A DNA stretch of 64,000 nucleotides from an uncultured Alphaproteobacteria bacterium (GCA_934216505.1 CAKQBW010000002.1:35076-99075), one strand, 5' to 3'. Shown: positions 34,871-44,712, counted from the first letter of the stretch. Translations and numbers: made by a program. Notes: generated by a model from the letters alone, not told the origin.

Positions 34871-36136
34871 ATGATACTTTTATTTTTGTATCAGCTACTT
34901 TTTATCTTGATAATGCCCCTGTGGTTGGTGATTTTTGGATTTCGCTTAATGAAGGGGAAAGAGGACAAAAAGCGTTTTAAGGAACGGTTCGGATTTGCAG
35001 GGCGGATGCGTCCCAAAGGAGACTTGATTTGGATGCATGGCGCCAGTGTGGGCGAATGTTTGTCTATGTTGAGTTTGATTCAAAAGTTGTTGGAAAATAA
35101 TCCCCACCTGTCTATTATGGTGACCAGTGGGACCACGACTTCGGCGGCGTTGATGCAAAGAAGACTTCCCGAACGGGCCTTTCATCATTATTTGCCGCTA
35201 GATGCCCCAGGCTTCACACGGCGGTTGATTCGCTTTTTTAAACCGAAAGCCGTTTTGTGGTTTGAATCAGAATTTTGGCCCACCACTTTGGCGGCGTTTC
35301 AACAGGAAAAAGTCCCCCTTGTTTTGTTAAATGGGCGGGTGTCAGATAGGTCTTTTGTCCGATGGCAAAAACACCCCTTCATTATTCGTCAGATGTTGTC
35401 GTGCTTTAGTGCGGTTTTGGGGCAATCAGAAGAAGATCGGCGGCGTTTGGAAGTGTTAGGGGGAGCGGCGCCTGCTTGTGTGGGGAATCTGAAATGTGCC
35501 GCTACAGCCAGTCCTTTTGACGCCAAAGAATTAACAAGTCTCCTTGTCCAAATCGGGGTGCGGCCCGCTTGGGTGATGGCCTCTACCCATGGGCCCGAGG
35601 AAGAAATGATGGTGCAAACGATGACGCAATTACGGGAAAAGTTTCCCCAGATGATAACCATTTGTGCGCCCCGCCACCCTCAACGGGCCACAGAGTTAGT
35701 GAAAATGTTTTCGGCCAAAGGATTTCAGGTCGCGCGCCGTTCTTTGGGGCAAGAAATTCACCCTGAAACAGAGGTCTATTTGGCGGATACTTTGGGGGAA
35801 ATGGGATTGATTTACCAACTGGCGCCTGTTGTGTTTGTAGGGGGGAGTTTGATTCCCTTTGGGGGGCAAAATATGTTGGAGCCGATGTATTGGTCCCGTG
35901 TGGTGTTAGTGGGGCCTCATACGCAAAACTTCCGTGCTTTTATGAAAAAGGGTAAAGAAAATCAGACGGTAATTGAGGTGCCCGATGCCACGGCTTTGGC
36001 ACAACAAATTGCTTTTTATTGGACGCATGAAGCCGAACAACAGGCGATGCGTCAGCGGGCCCATGAAATGGCTGTTTCAGAAATGGCGGTGTTGGACCGT
36101 GTCGTTCATTATTTAAAAGAAAGGGGGATTGAATAA
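34871..36136 (+). CDS. waaA: 3-deoxy-D-manno-octulosonic acid (Kdo) transferase
   Basis: GT30 transferase that adds Kdo to lipid IVA at the inner membrane. 421 residues: an N-terminal membrane anchor, IWMHGASVGECLS (catalytic Glu), VTSGTTTSA, and the C-terminal donor site GGSLIPFGGQNMLEPM. Starts waaA-lpxK-lpxL; the stop overlaps lpxK by one base. TTGCCT, 17, TATGCT lies upstream. Confidence 0.96.
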   Translation: MILLFLYQLLFILIMPLWLVIFGFRLMKGKEDKKRFKERFGFAGRMRPKGDLIWMHGASVGECLSMLSLIQKLLENNPHLSIMVTSGTTTSAALMQRRLPERAFHHYLPLDAPGFTRRLIRFFKPKAVLWFESEFWPTTLAAFQQEKVPLVLLNGRVSDRSFVRWQKHPFIIRQMLSCFSAVLGQSEEDRRRLEVLGGAAPACVGNLKCAATASPFDAKELTSLLVQIGVRPAWVMASTHGPEEEMMVQTMTQLREKFPQMITICAPRHPQRATELVKMFSAKGFQVARRSLGQEIHPETEVYLADTLGEMGLIYQLAPVVFVGGSLIPFGGQNMLEPMYWSRVVLVGPHTQNFRAFMKKGKENQTVIEVPDATALAQQIAFYWTHEAEQQAMRQRAHEMAVSEMAVLDRVVHYLKERGIE

Positions 36137-37110
36137 TGCGTGCCCCAAAATTTTGGCAAGATAAAAATTCAAAGTTAGCGTTGATGTTAAATCCTTTGGG
36201 GCTAATTTATGCTTATTTTTCTGCCCGAAGATTGAAAAAAAATCATCCCTATCAATCAAAAATGCCTGTCTTGTGTGTCGGAAATTTATCCGTGGGGGGC
36301 GTGGGGAAAACGCCTGTTTGTTTAGCGTTGGGGGCTTTTTTACGCCAACAAGGAAAGAGATTTTATTATTTGAATCATGGGTATAAAGCCCGCCAACAAA
36401 GTGTGTTGGTGGATATGGCGGTTCATACAGCGTTAGAAGTGGGCGATGAAGCGTTGTTGTTGGCCCAAAAAGCCCCCACAATTGTGGATAGTGCCCGAGC
36501 CCGAGGGGCGCAGTTGGCCGAAAATTTAGGGGCGGATTGTTTAATTATGGACGATGGTTTTCAAAATCCCAGTTTAGTAAAGACCTTTTCGTTTGTGGTG
36601 GTTGATGGGCGTTTGGGATTTGGGAATGAACGGGTTTTACCTGCGGGACCTTTGCGTGAGCCTGTTTTAAGGGGATTAAAGCGGGCGGATGCGCTTATTT
36701 TGGTGGGGCAAGATACTTGGGGCGTTCGGGATTATTTGAAAGAAAACAAAGTGGATTTACCGCTTTTAACGGGGGCTTTTTATCCTGATCAAGCCTCGTT
36801 AAAGGTCTTTGAAAAAGCCCCTCGTATTGGGGCTTTTGCGGGCATTGGACACCCCGAAAAATTTTTCCAGATGTTGAAAAACAGCGGGCTTTTGTTGCGG
36901 GTGGAAAAATCTTTTCCAGACCATTATTTTTATACGTGCTTTGATATTGATTCTTTGAAAAAAGAATATCCAGATTATGTTTGGGCGACAACCTGTAAAG
37001 ATTGGGTGAAACTCCCCCCTGAATCCTGTCATCAAATTCATGCGGTATCGGGGGAATTTCGGTTTGATGAGCCCGAAAAATTACGACACTTATTGGGGGA
37101 AATTTTGTGA
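36136..37110 (+). CDS. lpxK: Tetraacyldisaccharide 4'-kinase
   Basis: Phosphorylates lipid A disaccharide at 4'. 324 residues: N-terminal YAYFSARRLKKNHPYQSKMP region, Walker A VGNLSVGGVGKTPV, and LIMDDGFQNPSL (the DDGxQ motif). Middle gene of waaA-lpxK-lpxL. Confidence 0.96.
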   Translation: MRAPKFWQDKNSKLALMLNPLGLIYAYFSARRLKKNHPYQSKMPVLCVGNLSVGGVGKTPVCLALGAFLRQQGKRFYYLNHGYKARQQSVLVDMAVHTALEVGDEALLLAQKAPTIVDSARARGAQLAENLGADCLIMDDGFQNPSLVKTFSFVVVDGRLGFGNERVLPAGPLREPVLRGLKRADALILVGQDTWGVRDYLKENKVDLPLLTGAFYPDQASLKVFEKAPRIGAFAGIGHPEKFFQMLKNSGLLLRVEKSFPDHYFYTCFDIDSLKKEYPDYVWATTCKDWVKLPPESCHQIHAVSGEFRFDEPEKLRHLLGEIL

Positions 37111-38012
37111 TGAAAAAGATAGCCCAAGGCGAACATACTTTTGCACAGCGATGGCTGATAGATCCTGTCGTGGGCCTTTTGGTGGGAAGCGTGTTGTTTT
37201 TGTTTTGGATGATGCCTTTACCAATGGCCCGCTGTGTGGGGCGTTTTTTGGGGAAAATTGTGGGAAAATTAAATCCCAAACGCAATGGGTGGGCGTTGTT
37301 TAATTTGCATATTGCTTTTCCAAAAAATACGCAAGCACAAAATCAAAAAATTTTGACCCAAATGTGGGCGCATTTTGGGCAAGTGGCGGCCGAATTACCC
37401 CATTTAAAAAGGGTCTTACGGGAATCAAAGTGTCATCATATTGGCTATTTAAAGCAGGCCTATCAAGCGGGGCGAGGGGGCTTTGTTTGTTCGGCGCACT
37501 TTGGAAATTGGGAGGTCCCCTTTGGACGCCAAGTGGCTCCTGACTTTGTGTTGAATCCTGTGTTCAGAAAAGCAAATAATGTGTTTTTAAATTGGTTGTT
37601 ATTTCATCATCGTCAAGGGGTGAAGATTCCCAAAGGTCCCAGCGGGGCTCGAACAATGATTGATTTATTAAAAAAGGGAAAGTTTATTTCTATTTTATGC
37701 GACCAAAAGTTTCGGGAAGGAATGACGGTGCCTTTCTATGGAATGCCGGCGCAAACAGCGACCGCTATGACGAAGTTAGCTTTGAAAATGAATCTGCCGA
37801 TTTTAATGGCCAAATGCGTTTTTCAAAAAGACCATTATGAAATTGAAATTTTTAAGCCGTTGGTGTTGCCTCAAGCGTCTTCCCGTGAGGAGGCCGAATA
37901 TCAGTTGATGTTAAAAATCAACCAAATTTATGAGCAATGGTTTCGTCAAAATCCCGAACAAGTGCTCTGGGTTCATCGGCGGTATAATAAGCATATTTAC
38001 CCCAAATCCTAA
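37110..38012 (+). CDS. Lipid A biosynthesis acyltransferase (LpxL/HtrB family)
   Basis: Adds a secondary acyl chain to Kdo-lipid A. 300 residues: one membrane helix at the N-terminus, the catalytic H(x4)E in SAHFGNWEVPFGR, KGPSGARTMIDLLKKGKF, LCDQKFREGMTVPFYG and the end QVLWVHRRY. ATG 37110 shares a base with the lpxK stop (a GTG three bases earlier is possible). LpxL versus LpxM type cannot be told. Confidence 0.92.
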   Translation: MKKIAQGEHTFAQRWLIDPVVGLLVGSVLFLFWMMPLPMARCVGRFLGKIVGKLNPKRNGWALFNLHIAFPKNTQAQNQKILTQMWAHFGQVAAELPHLKRVLRESKCHHIGYLKQAYQAGRGGFVCSAHFGNWEVPFGRQVAPDFVLNPVFRKANNVFLNWLLFHHRQGVKIPKGPSGARTMIDLLKKGKFISILCDQKFREGMTVPFYGMPAQTATAMTKLALKMNLPILMAKCVFQKDHYEIEIFKPLVLPQASSREEAEYQLMLKINQIYEQWFRQNPEQVLWVHRRYNKHIYPKS

Positions 38013-38263
38013 GGGGTTGTGGGGGCCTTAGGGGGAACTTTTGGTTGAGGTTGAGGCAGGACCACCACGGGAACGGGCTTGCGGCCCATCAATTTGTTGT
38101 GGTGTTTAAACGCATTCATTTGTTGAGTATAAGGGCAGCGAGGAGGCTTTTGATGCAGGCGGGCCATACGGGTGGCGCACCCAAAAATAATCAAGGTAAT
38201 GACCACCCCTGATAAAAATGAAATGCAGGCAGTACATAAAAATTCTTTTGTTTCTTTTTGCAT
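38009..38263 (-). CDS. Small membrane-anchored proline-rich protein, unknown
   Basis: Not recognised. 84 residues: one hydrophobic helix near residues 8-27 (FLCTACISFLSGVVITLIIF), then a basic, Pro-rich tail (PVPVVVLPQPQPKVPPKAP). The ATG at 38263 has AAAGGAA upstream; a longer reading to 38449 runs into the mtaB promoter and is not used. Tail overlaps convergent lpxL by four bases. Confidence 0.65.
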   Translation of the reverse strand: MQKETKEFLCTACISFLSGVVITLIIFGCATRMARLHQKPPRCPYTQQMNAFKHHNKLMGRKPVPVVVLPQPQPKVPPKAPTTP

Positions 38264-38324
38264 GGCGATTCCTTTCGTTAGACAATTTTCAAATAAGAGA
38301 AAAAAATTAAAAATCAAGTATGAA

Positions 38325-38353
38325 TTGCCTTTTCTATTCTTTTTTGCTATAAT
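38325..38353 (+). promoter_or_regulatory. Promoter of mtaB, predicted near-leaderless
   Basis: TTGCCT (38325-38330), 17-base spacer, TATAAT (38348-38353). Start expected at 38360; ATG at 38361; no SD. Confidence 0.7.
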
Positions 38354-38360
38354 ATAAATT

Positions 38361-39554
38361 ATGAAAATAATAACTTTTGGTTGCCGCATGAATACTTTTG
38401 AAAGTGCCTTAATGGCCCGATTGGGGGCGGATTTAGGGGACAACACCATTGTGGTGAATACCTGTGCGGTGACGGGGGAAGCCGAAAGGCAGTGTCGTCA
38501 AACTATTCGCCGATTAAGGCGGGAAAATCCAACGGCTCAAATTGTCGTGGTGGGGTGTGCGGTGCAATTAAATCCGGCACTATATGCCTCTATGCCTGAG
38601 GTGGATCGGGTCTTGGGGAATCACGAAAAGTTAAATCCCCAACTGTTGCATGAAAAAAGTAAATGCGTAGTGGGCCCGATTGACGCCCCTTTTCAATTAC
38701 CGATTGTCCATGAATTTGAAGGGCGCAATAAAGCTTTTTTACAAATTCAACAAGGCTGTGATCACCATTGTACTTTTTGTGTGGTGCGCTTGTCCCGTGG
38801 GCCGAACAAAGGGTTGCCCCCTGATCAGGTGGTTGAACAGGCCAAAGCCTTTGTGCGGGCGGGCTTTTTGGAAATTGTTTTGACGGGAGCCGATGTAGTG
38901 TCTTATCCTTATGGATTTGTGGCCATCAGCGAACGTTTATTAAGGGAAGTTCCTGAAATCAAGCGGTTGCGCTTTGGGTCGTTGGATCCCGCCGGATTAA
39001 AAGAAGATTTTATTGAACTGGTCAAAAACTATCCGCAAGTGATGCCGCATTTCCATTTTTCTATTCAATCTGGGGACGATGATATTTTGCGTAAGATGGC
39101 CCGCCGTCATCGCCGTCAAGAGGTTTTGAATTTAATCAAGCGTTTGCGGGCGGTACGGCCACAGGCTGTTTTTGGGGCGGATTTTATTACCGGATTTCCC
39201 ACGGAAACAGAAGCGCAATTTTTAAACACGATGGATTTAGTCCAGCGGGGAAATATCACGCATCTGCATGTTTTTCCTTATTCTGAAAGACCCGAAACGC
39301 CTGCCATAAAAATGATGCAGGTTGAAAAAAGTATTCGCAAAGAGCGGGCCAAGCAATTACGGGCCTTGGGGCAACGGCTTTATCAAGACCTTTTGCAAAA
39401 AACGCTTGGGCAGGAAGTTTCTGTTTTGGTGGAATCTGATCAAGCAGGATGGACGGAAAATTATTTGCATGTTTTGTTGAAACAACCTTATCACGCGGGG
39501 GAAGTGGTAAAAGTTAAAATTTCAGGAGTCAAAGAAAATGAGTTGGTTGAATAA
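38361..39554 (+). CDS. mtaB: tRNA methylthiotransferase MtaB-like (t6A37 to ms2t6A37)
   Basis: Radical-SAM enzyme that adds a methylthio group to t6A37 of ANN-reading tRNAs. 397 residues: N-terminal domain with the three cluster Cys (Cys8 in FGCRMN, VNTCAV, VVGCAV), radical SAM CxxxCxxC in QGCDHHCTFCVV, and a C-terminal TRAM-like part. The GCRMN start and the overlap with ftsY favour MtaB over MiaB or RimO. Confidence 0.88.
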   Translation: MKIITFGCRMNTFESALMARLGADLGDNTIVVNTCAVTGEAERQCRQTIRRLRRENPTAQIVVVGCAVQLNPALYASMPEVDRVLGNHEKLNPQLLHEKSKCVVGPIDAPFQLPIVHEFEGRNKAFLQIQQGCDHHCTFCVVRLSRGPNKGLPPDQVVEQAKAFVRAGFLEIVLTGADVVSYPYGFVAISERLLREVPEIKRLRFGSLDPAGLKEDFIELVKNYPQVMPHFHFSIQSGDDDILRKMARRHRRQEVLNLIKRLRAVRPQAVFGADFITGFPTETEAQFLNTMDLVQRGNITHLHVFPYSERPETPAIKMMQVEKSIRKERAKQLRALGQRLYQDLLQKTLGQEVSVLVESDQAGWTENYLHVLLKQPYHAGEVVKVKISGVKENELVE

Positions 39555-40401
39555 GTTAAAGCAAGGTCTTCAAAAAACAGCGGGGTTTTTTTCGGCGGCT
39601 TCTGTGGCTGAGGAAGAAGCATTAGAGGAGGCTTTGATCCGTTCGGATATGGGGATTCAAACAACAACAGAAATTTTAAAAAAAGTGCATGAAAAAAAAG
39701 GTCAGACAGCGACCGAAATTCGGGCCTGTGTGCGGGATCTTTTAATCCAAAAAATGATCCCTGTGGCGCAGGCACTTCCTGTGCCCAAACACCCCCCCAT
39801 GATTTTTTTAATTGTGGGCGTGAATGGGGCAGGAAAAACAACCACGATTGGAAAAATGGCGCATGCTTTTCGGGATCAGACAAAAGCCTTGGTTGCGGGG
39901 GATACTTTTCGGGCGGGGGCCGTGGAACAATTAAAACAATGGGCGGATAAAACAGGTTCTGATTTTTATGCGGGGGCCGAAGGGTGTGATGCAGCGGGAT
40001 TGATTTTTGATGCCCTGAAACAATGTCAAAAAAAGAAAACAGACCTTGTTTTTATTGACACAGCGGGCCGATTGCAAAACCGTGTGGATTTGATGAATGA
40101 ATTGAAAAAAATTCATCGGGTGATTCAAAAGGTAGATCCGTCTTTCCCGCATGAAACGATTTTGGTTTTGGATGCCACCGTGGGGCAAAATGCGCTCTCT
40201 CAGGTGAAAATTTTTAATGAGGTTTGTCCTTTAACGGGCTTGGTGATGACGAAGTTAGATGGAACCGCCAAAGGGGGAATTTTGGTGGCCTTGGCGGATA
40301 AATTTTCGTTGCCTATTTATGCGATAGGTGTGGGGGAAGGGGTGGAAGATTTTAATTCTTTTACGGCCGAAGAGTATGTGGATTCTTTGTTGGGGGAATA
40401 A
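39538..40401 (+). CDS. ftsY: Signal recognition particle receptor FtsY
   Basis: GTPase that docks SRP-ribosome complexes at the membrane. 287 residues, NG domain only: GVNGAGKTTTIGKMA (G1), DTFRAGAVEQL, DTAGRLQNR (G3), TKLDGTAKGG (G4). The acidic N-terminal A domain of E. coli FtsY is absent, as in many alphaproteobacteria. Overlaps mtaB by 17 bases. Confidence 0.97.
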   Translation: MSWLNKLKQGLQKTAGFFSAASVAEEEALEEALIRSDMGIQTTTEILKKVHEKKGQTATEIRACVRDLLIQKMIPVAQALPVPKHPPMIFLIVGVNGAGKTTTIGKMAHAFRDQTKALVAGDTFRAGAVEQLKQWADKTGSDFYAGAEGCDAAGLIFDALKQCQKKKTDLVFIDTAGRLQNRVDLMNELKKIHRVIQKVDPSFPHETILVLDATVGQNALSQVKIFNEVCPLTGLVMTKLDGTAKGGILVALADKFSLPIYAIGVGEGVEDFNSFTAEEYVDSLLGE

Positions 40402-40405
40402 AGGG

Positions 40406-43186
40406 ATGCTCATTCAAACCAAACGATTAATGAAACGATTAAATAAACTCAAAGTAAGAGAGTGGCGGATTTTGTCTTTGTTGATGTTGGGGGCTTTTTT
40501 TCAAGGGCTCTTTTTTGTGTATTTACAAATCCCCACTGTTGAGATTTTTTTACAAAAAAAGGGTCTGTTTGATATTGGTTTTGACTTTTTGTTGGTGGGG
40601 ATTATTTTGTCTTTTGTGGGGCGTATCACGGTCAAGTTGGATCGCCGTTTTGGCTATGGGGGTGTCCCGTTGTGTGGGGTCTTGTTCTGTGTGTTGGTGG
40701 GGCTTTTGTGGGCCACGAAAAGTTCAGATGGAAATGTGTGGTTGGTGAATGCGTTATTTATTTATTTATACACGGCCCCGATTTTGATTCAAAAATCTTT
40801 TTTTATGATTGCTCGCCGTTTTATTCCTTTAAGGTTAGATTCTTATAAATTTTTGGGGGTGCTTGGGTGCTTATTTTTGGGATTGATTTATGGGGCGGGT
40901 CAAATTTCCTCTATTCAAGGTAGGCATCAAACTTTGTTTTTAATGGCGTTGATGAGTTTGGGGGCGTTGTTTGTTTTGATGAAGATTTTGGTTTTGTTGT
41001 TGCCGGTGCCCAGTGAAAGTTTTGTGAAAAAGTCAGGAGGTGTTCAAGATCCTGCCGAGTTGAATTTAGTGGCTTGTCTGTTGATTCTTTCCTTTTTGTT
41101 CATGTTCTGTTTTGGGGGCTTGGATTATTTATTTTATCGTGATTTAACACTTTCTAAAATGCGGACAACTTTAACGCAAATTTGGTTCTATCGGGGGATT
41201 TTAGGGTTAGGGTGTTTGGCATTATTGTATCGGTTTAATTACATTTATAACATGATTTCTGGGGTGGCTTTATTGGGGGCGTTGTTTGTCATTTCAGGAT
41301 TGAGTTTTTATGGGGATTGGTCGGCTGGGGTGAGATTAGGGGTTGTGGGTGTTTGGGTCTTGGGCTATTTATATTGGGGGATGTTTTTGCAAACGCTTCC
41401 CCGTCTGTTGGTTTTGGGGCAAGGGGTTCGGATTCGGTGGCATCGTGATGTGGTGTGTGTGCCTTTGGCGTGGCTTTTTTTAGGCAGTATTATTTTGAAT
41501 TTTTCCCCCACGCAAGGGGCTTTGATGTTGGCCGTTGGGGGCTGTCTTTTCTTACTTTTTTTATTTTTGGCGTTAGTGTTTTACGATCGTTTTTTCATCA
41601 AGATGTGTCAGATGCGCCGTTGGTGTGCAGGGGCCTTGATGGCATTATCGCAAAAAACAAAGCAAATGTTAAGGCAAGGGGTGCGGTCAAAGGATTTAGA
41701 TGAAGTATTGTATTTTTTCCGATTGATGATTCAAACGGGTTTTCCTGGATTAAGAAAAGAACTTGCCCATGGTTTAATGCACCCGAATATTCAGGTGCGC
41801 TTGTTTTGCGTGGATCGGTTGGATTTATACGGATTGACTCCCACGACTTATCGGCAACTCAATTATGCATTTCATCACGATCAAGAAGAAAAAGTGAAGA
41901 CGCGTATTTTGGCGGCTTTGATTCATCGGGAGGGCGAAGAAAATCCCACGAAAGTGTTCCATAAATTTGGGGCTTACTTGGATGATAAAAAATTAAAATC
42001 AGGGGCGATTTTGGGTTTTTTAAAGACTGGGGGCGAATGTGCTTTGTTGGCGATGGACGGGTTGCAACACTTGGCGCAAAGTGCCCGAAAAGAGGATATT
42101 TTTCAGGCGTTGGATATTATTGACCAAGTCCCTCAAACGGGGTTGATTCGGTTGGTTTTACCTTTGCTCAAGCACGCCGATAAAGAAGTGGTGTGTCGGG
42201 CGTTATTGACGGCAGGGGTGATTGGACATACGCAAAGTTTAAGTTTCGTTTTATCGGCTTTAGACGAAGTAGATTTACAAGAATCGGCTTTGTTGGCGTT
42301 GAAAAATTATGGGAAGTTAGCTTTACCTCCGATTGAAAAAATGATCGGGAATGTGCATGTGCCTTTGGCCCGTCGCAAAAAGTTGGTGCTTTTTTTGGCG
42401 CAACTTTCTAGCGGTGAGGGCAAACAAATTTTGTTGCGTTCTTTAAATGTTGCTGACCAAAAATTACGTAAGGATATTTTAAAGGCTTTATGGGATTCCA
42501 AAATTGTCTGGGTCAGGAATCAACGTCAAAAGATTTTATTACCTACTTTAAAACGGGATATTCAACGGTGGTATTGGTTGTGGGAAAATGTCCAAAAATG
42601 TGGGCAATCCCCTGATCCTGTTTTGGCGGATTCTTTTGGGTTTTTAATACGTTCATTTAAAGACAGTTTGAATGATTTGCGCTTGATTCTTTTGTATCAA
42701 TTATTACTTTTGTATCCCAATGATTTGGTTTTATATGCCATTCAGATGATTTTAAAAAAGCAAATTTCGGCTCAGATGAATGGTGTGGAATTATTACAAG
42801 ATTTAATCCCCCATAAATTATATGTTTCGTTGAGGCCCATTTTGATGGCGCCCATAGAAGAACAAGAAAAAAATGGGACCATCTCTTTGGGGAAAACACA
42901 GGCTTATCATTTTTTAAAAAAGTTGATTTTGAATCCTGATTTTGAATTAGACAGGTGGGCGGTGGCGGCGGCTTTATATGGTTTAAAACATGTGGGGAGT
43001 TTTGATGATTTGGCGGTTTTGAAAAAGGCGTTTGCCAGCTCCTTTCCTGTGGTGTGGGAGGCGGGTTTAGATGCTTTAAGATATTGGGGGGACAAGCCCC
43101 GCCAAAAGGCTTTTTTAAAAACTTTTGTTGAAGAAAATCCCCATCTTTCTTTTACCCATTTTTTGAAACATCAGGAGGACATATGA
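40406..43186 (+). CDS. Large membrane protein: multi-helix permease-like domain plus HEAT repeats
   Basis: 926 residues. The first roughly 420 hold about 11-12 predicted membrane helices without a motif I can name. The rest is a soluble alpha-solenoid of HEAT-like repeats (for example LIRLVLPLLKHADKEVVCRA; VLSALDEVDLQESALLALKN). The next gene encodes a cyclic-nucleotide-binding-type domain. The order permease, HEAT, CNB matches a group of bacterial proteins related to nucleotide (Npt/TLC) or MFS transporters, here on two overlapping genes. Substrate unknown. ATG 40406 follows ftsY with AAAGGG. Confidence 0.7.
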   Translation: MLIQTKRLMKRLNKLKVREWRILSLLMLGAFFQGLFFVYLQIPTVEIFLQKKGLFDIGFDFLLVGIILSFVGRITVKLDRRFGYGGVPLCGVLFCVLVGLLWATKSSDGNVWLVNALFIYLYTAPILIQKSFFMIARRFIPLRLDSYKFLGVLGCLFLGLIYGAGQISSIQGRHQTLFLMALMSLGALFVLMKILVLLLPVPSESFVKKSGGVQDPAELNLVACLLILSFLFMFCFGGLDYLFYRDLTLSKMRTTLTQIWFYRGILGLGCLALLYRFNYIYNMISGVALLGALFVISGLSFYGDWSAGVRLGVVGVWVLGYLYWGMFLQTLPRLLVLGQGVRIRWHRDVVCVPLAWLFLGSIILNFSPTQGALMLAVGGCLFLLFLFLALVFYDRFFIKMCQMRRWCAGALMALSQKTKQMLRQGVRSKDLDEVLYFFRLMIQTGFPGLRKELAHGLMHPNIQVRLFCVDRLDLYGLTPTTYRQLNYAFHHDQEEKVKTRILAALIHREGEENPTKVFHKFGAYLDDKKLKSGAILGFLKTGGECALLAMDGLQHLAQSARKEDIFQALDIIDQVPQTGLIRLVLPLLKHADKEVVCRALLTAGVIGHTQSLSFVLSALDEVDLQESALLALKNYGKLALPPIEKMIGNVHVPLARRKKLVLFLAQLSSGEGKQILLRSLNVADQKLRKDILKALWDSKIVWVRNQRQKILLPTLKRDIQRWYWLWENVQKCGQSPDPVLADSFGFLIRSFKDSLNDLRLILLYQLLLLYPNDLVLYAIQMILKKQISAQMNGVELLQDLIPHKLYVSLRPILMAPIEEQEKNGTISLGKTQAYHFLKKLILNPDFELDRWAVAAALYGLKHVGSFDDLAVLKKAFASSFPVVWEAGLDALRYWGDKPRQKAFLKTFVEENPHLSFTHFLKHQEDI

Positions 43187-43608
43187 TGACCTATGAAAAA
43201 GTTTTGTTGCTTAAAAATGTGCCTTTGTTTGATAAAGCGTCAGAGTTGGCTTTGTCAGATTTAATTTCTGTCGGAAAGGAAAAAACCTTGAAAGAAGGGG
43301 AAGTGTTATTAGAGCCCACCCAAGAAAATACGCATTTATTTTTAATTTTATCGGGACAATTAAAGGTGGAAAAATCGGGGGCGGAGAGTGTGGAATTGGA
43401 ACCCCGTCAGATGGTGGGGGAAACAACGGTGTTCAATCCTTCCCCGTTGGGGGTCAAAGTGGTGGCGCAAAAAAAGACCACTCTTTTAAAATGGGATTCG
43501 GATCAACTTTACACGATTATGTCGTTGCACCCCAGTTTGGCACGGGCTTTTTTGGGGACGCTTTCTTATCGGTTAAAAATGTTAGAAAAAAATGAAAAGG
43601 AGACTTGA
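43183..43608 (+). CDS. Cyclic-nucleotide-binding-like (CRP-type) domain protein
   Basis: 141 residues, just a CNB beta-roll with flanking helices: LLKNVPLFDKASELALSDL, LKEGEVLLEPTQENTHLFLI, SGQLKV and METTV-like GETTVFNP. The phosphate-binding cassette of true cAMP binders (GE..L...PRAA) is weak (MVGETTVFNPSPLGVKV), so ligand binding is uncertain. There is no DNA-binding domain. AGGAGG precedes and the ATG overlaps the stop of the membrane/HEAT gene, so the two very likely work together. Confidence 0.82.
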   Translation: MMTYEKVLLLKNVPLFDKASELALSDLISVGKEKTLKEGEVLLEPTQENTHLFLILSGQLKVEKSGAESVELEPRQMVGETTVFNPSPLGVKVVAQKKTTLLKWDSDQLYTIMSLHPSLARAFLGTLSYRLKMLEKNEKET

Positions 43609-43666
43609 TTTTTCTGGGATTTCTTTTATACTAGGATTATGTCTTTAACAGGGAGAGGAGAAAAAA

Positions 43667-44692
43667 ATGAAATTAAAGAAAAAAAATACAGCCGTGAAAA
43701 AGTCCCCGATGCGTCCGATTAGTCGGGAAAAATCTATGGTGGTTCACCCCGTTCAATTACCCATGGCGCCTGAGGTCAAAAAATCCCCGAAACGCCGGAT
43801 TCTTTTAACCTTGGTGATGATGGTTTTGACGGCCTTTATTTGGGGGTGGTTGGTTTATGAGGCGTTGATGATTTTTTATCCGCCCCGTGCTTGTCCGTTG
43901 AAGCAGATACCTGTTTTGCCTGAAACAGTTCAGGGGACGGTGCCTGCGGTGCCCCAGTATGCCGAAAATGTGGTGGCTGTCGTGGGGGAGGAACCTATTA
44001 CCATTGATCAAATCAAGGATTTTGTCAAGCAAGTTCCTCAATTGTCCGAGGTGCCTTTTCAACAAATTTATCCCAAAATGTTGGATTTGTACATCAACAA
44101 CAAAGTGATTCAAATGGGGGCTGCTGAAATGCGGTTACCTCAAGAAGCAAAGATTCAACAAATGATTCAAATGGCGAAAGACCAGATTATCACCCAGGCT
44201 TATTTGACCCGTGTGTTGGATCAGGCTTTGACAGAACAAGATTTAAAGGATTTTTATCAAGAACAGGTCCGAGCTTTTCAATCACAGCCTGAGGTGCATG
44301 CCCGCCACATTTTAGTGGATACGCAAGCACAAGCCAAAGATGTGTTGATTCAATTAAAAGCGGGGGCCGATTTTGCCACTTTGGCCAATCAGAAGTCTTT
44401 GGACAAAAATGCCCAAAATGGGGATTTGGGGTATTTCACCCGTGAAATGATGATTCCTGAATTTGCCAAGGCTGCCTTTAATATGCAAAAAGGGGAATTG
44501 TCTAATCCCGTACGGACCGCCTATGGGTGGCATGTGATTCAAGTTTTGGATAAACGCATGACGCAACCCCCCAAATTTGAAGAGGTGAAAGACCAGTTGC
44601 GTCAAGCCGTGATGGAAAGGAAAGTTCCTGAAATTTTACAGCAAGAACGCACCAAAAGAAATGTCCAAATCCTGCGTCCCACTATGGAATAA
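43667..44692 (+). CDS. Parvulin-type peptidyl-prolyl isomerase (PpiC/SurA-like), membrane-anchored
   Basis: Envelope folding factor. 341 residues: a basic cytoplasmic N-terminus, one membrane helix (about 47-70), a SurA/PrsA-like helical part (ENVVAVVGEEPITIDQIKDF), then a rotamase domain with VHARHILVDT, NGDLGYFTREMMIPEFAKAA and YGWHVIQVLD. SD GGGAGAGG. A -10 (TATACT) lies in the preceding gap; a strong terminator follows. Confidence 0.93.
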   Translation: MKLKKKNTAVKKSPMRPISREKSMVVHPVQLPMAPEVKKSPKRRILLTLVMMVLTAFIWGWLVYEALMIFYPPRACPLKQIPVLPETVQGTVPAVPQYAENVVAVVGEEPITIDQIKDFVKQVPQLSEVPFQQIYPKMLDLYINNKVIQMGAAEMRLPQEAKIQQMIQMAKDQIITQAYLTRVLDQALTEQDLKDFYQEQVRAFQSQPEVHARHILVDTQAQAKDVLIQLKAGADFATLANQKSLDKNAQNGDLGYFTREMMIPEFAKAAFNMQKGELSNPVRTAYGWHVIQVLDKRMTQPPKFEEVKDQLRQAVMERKVPEILQQERTKRNVQILRPTME

Positions 44693-44712
44693 AGGAAGGA
44701 AAAAGGCAAAGA

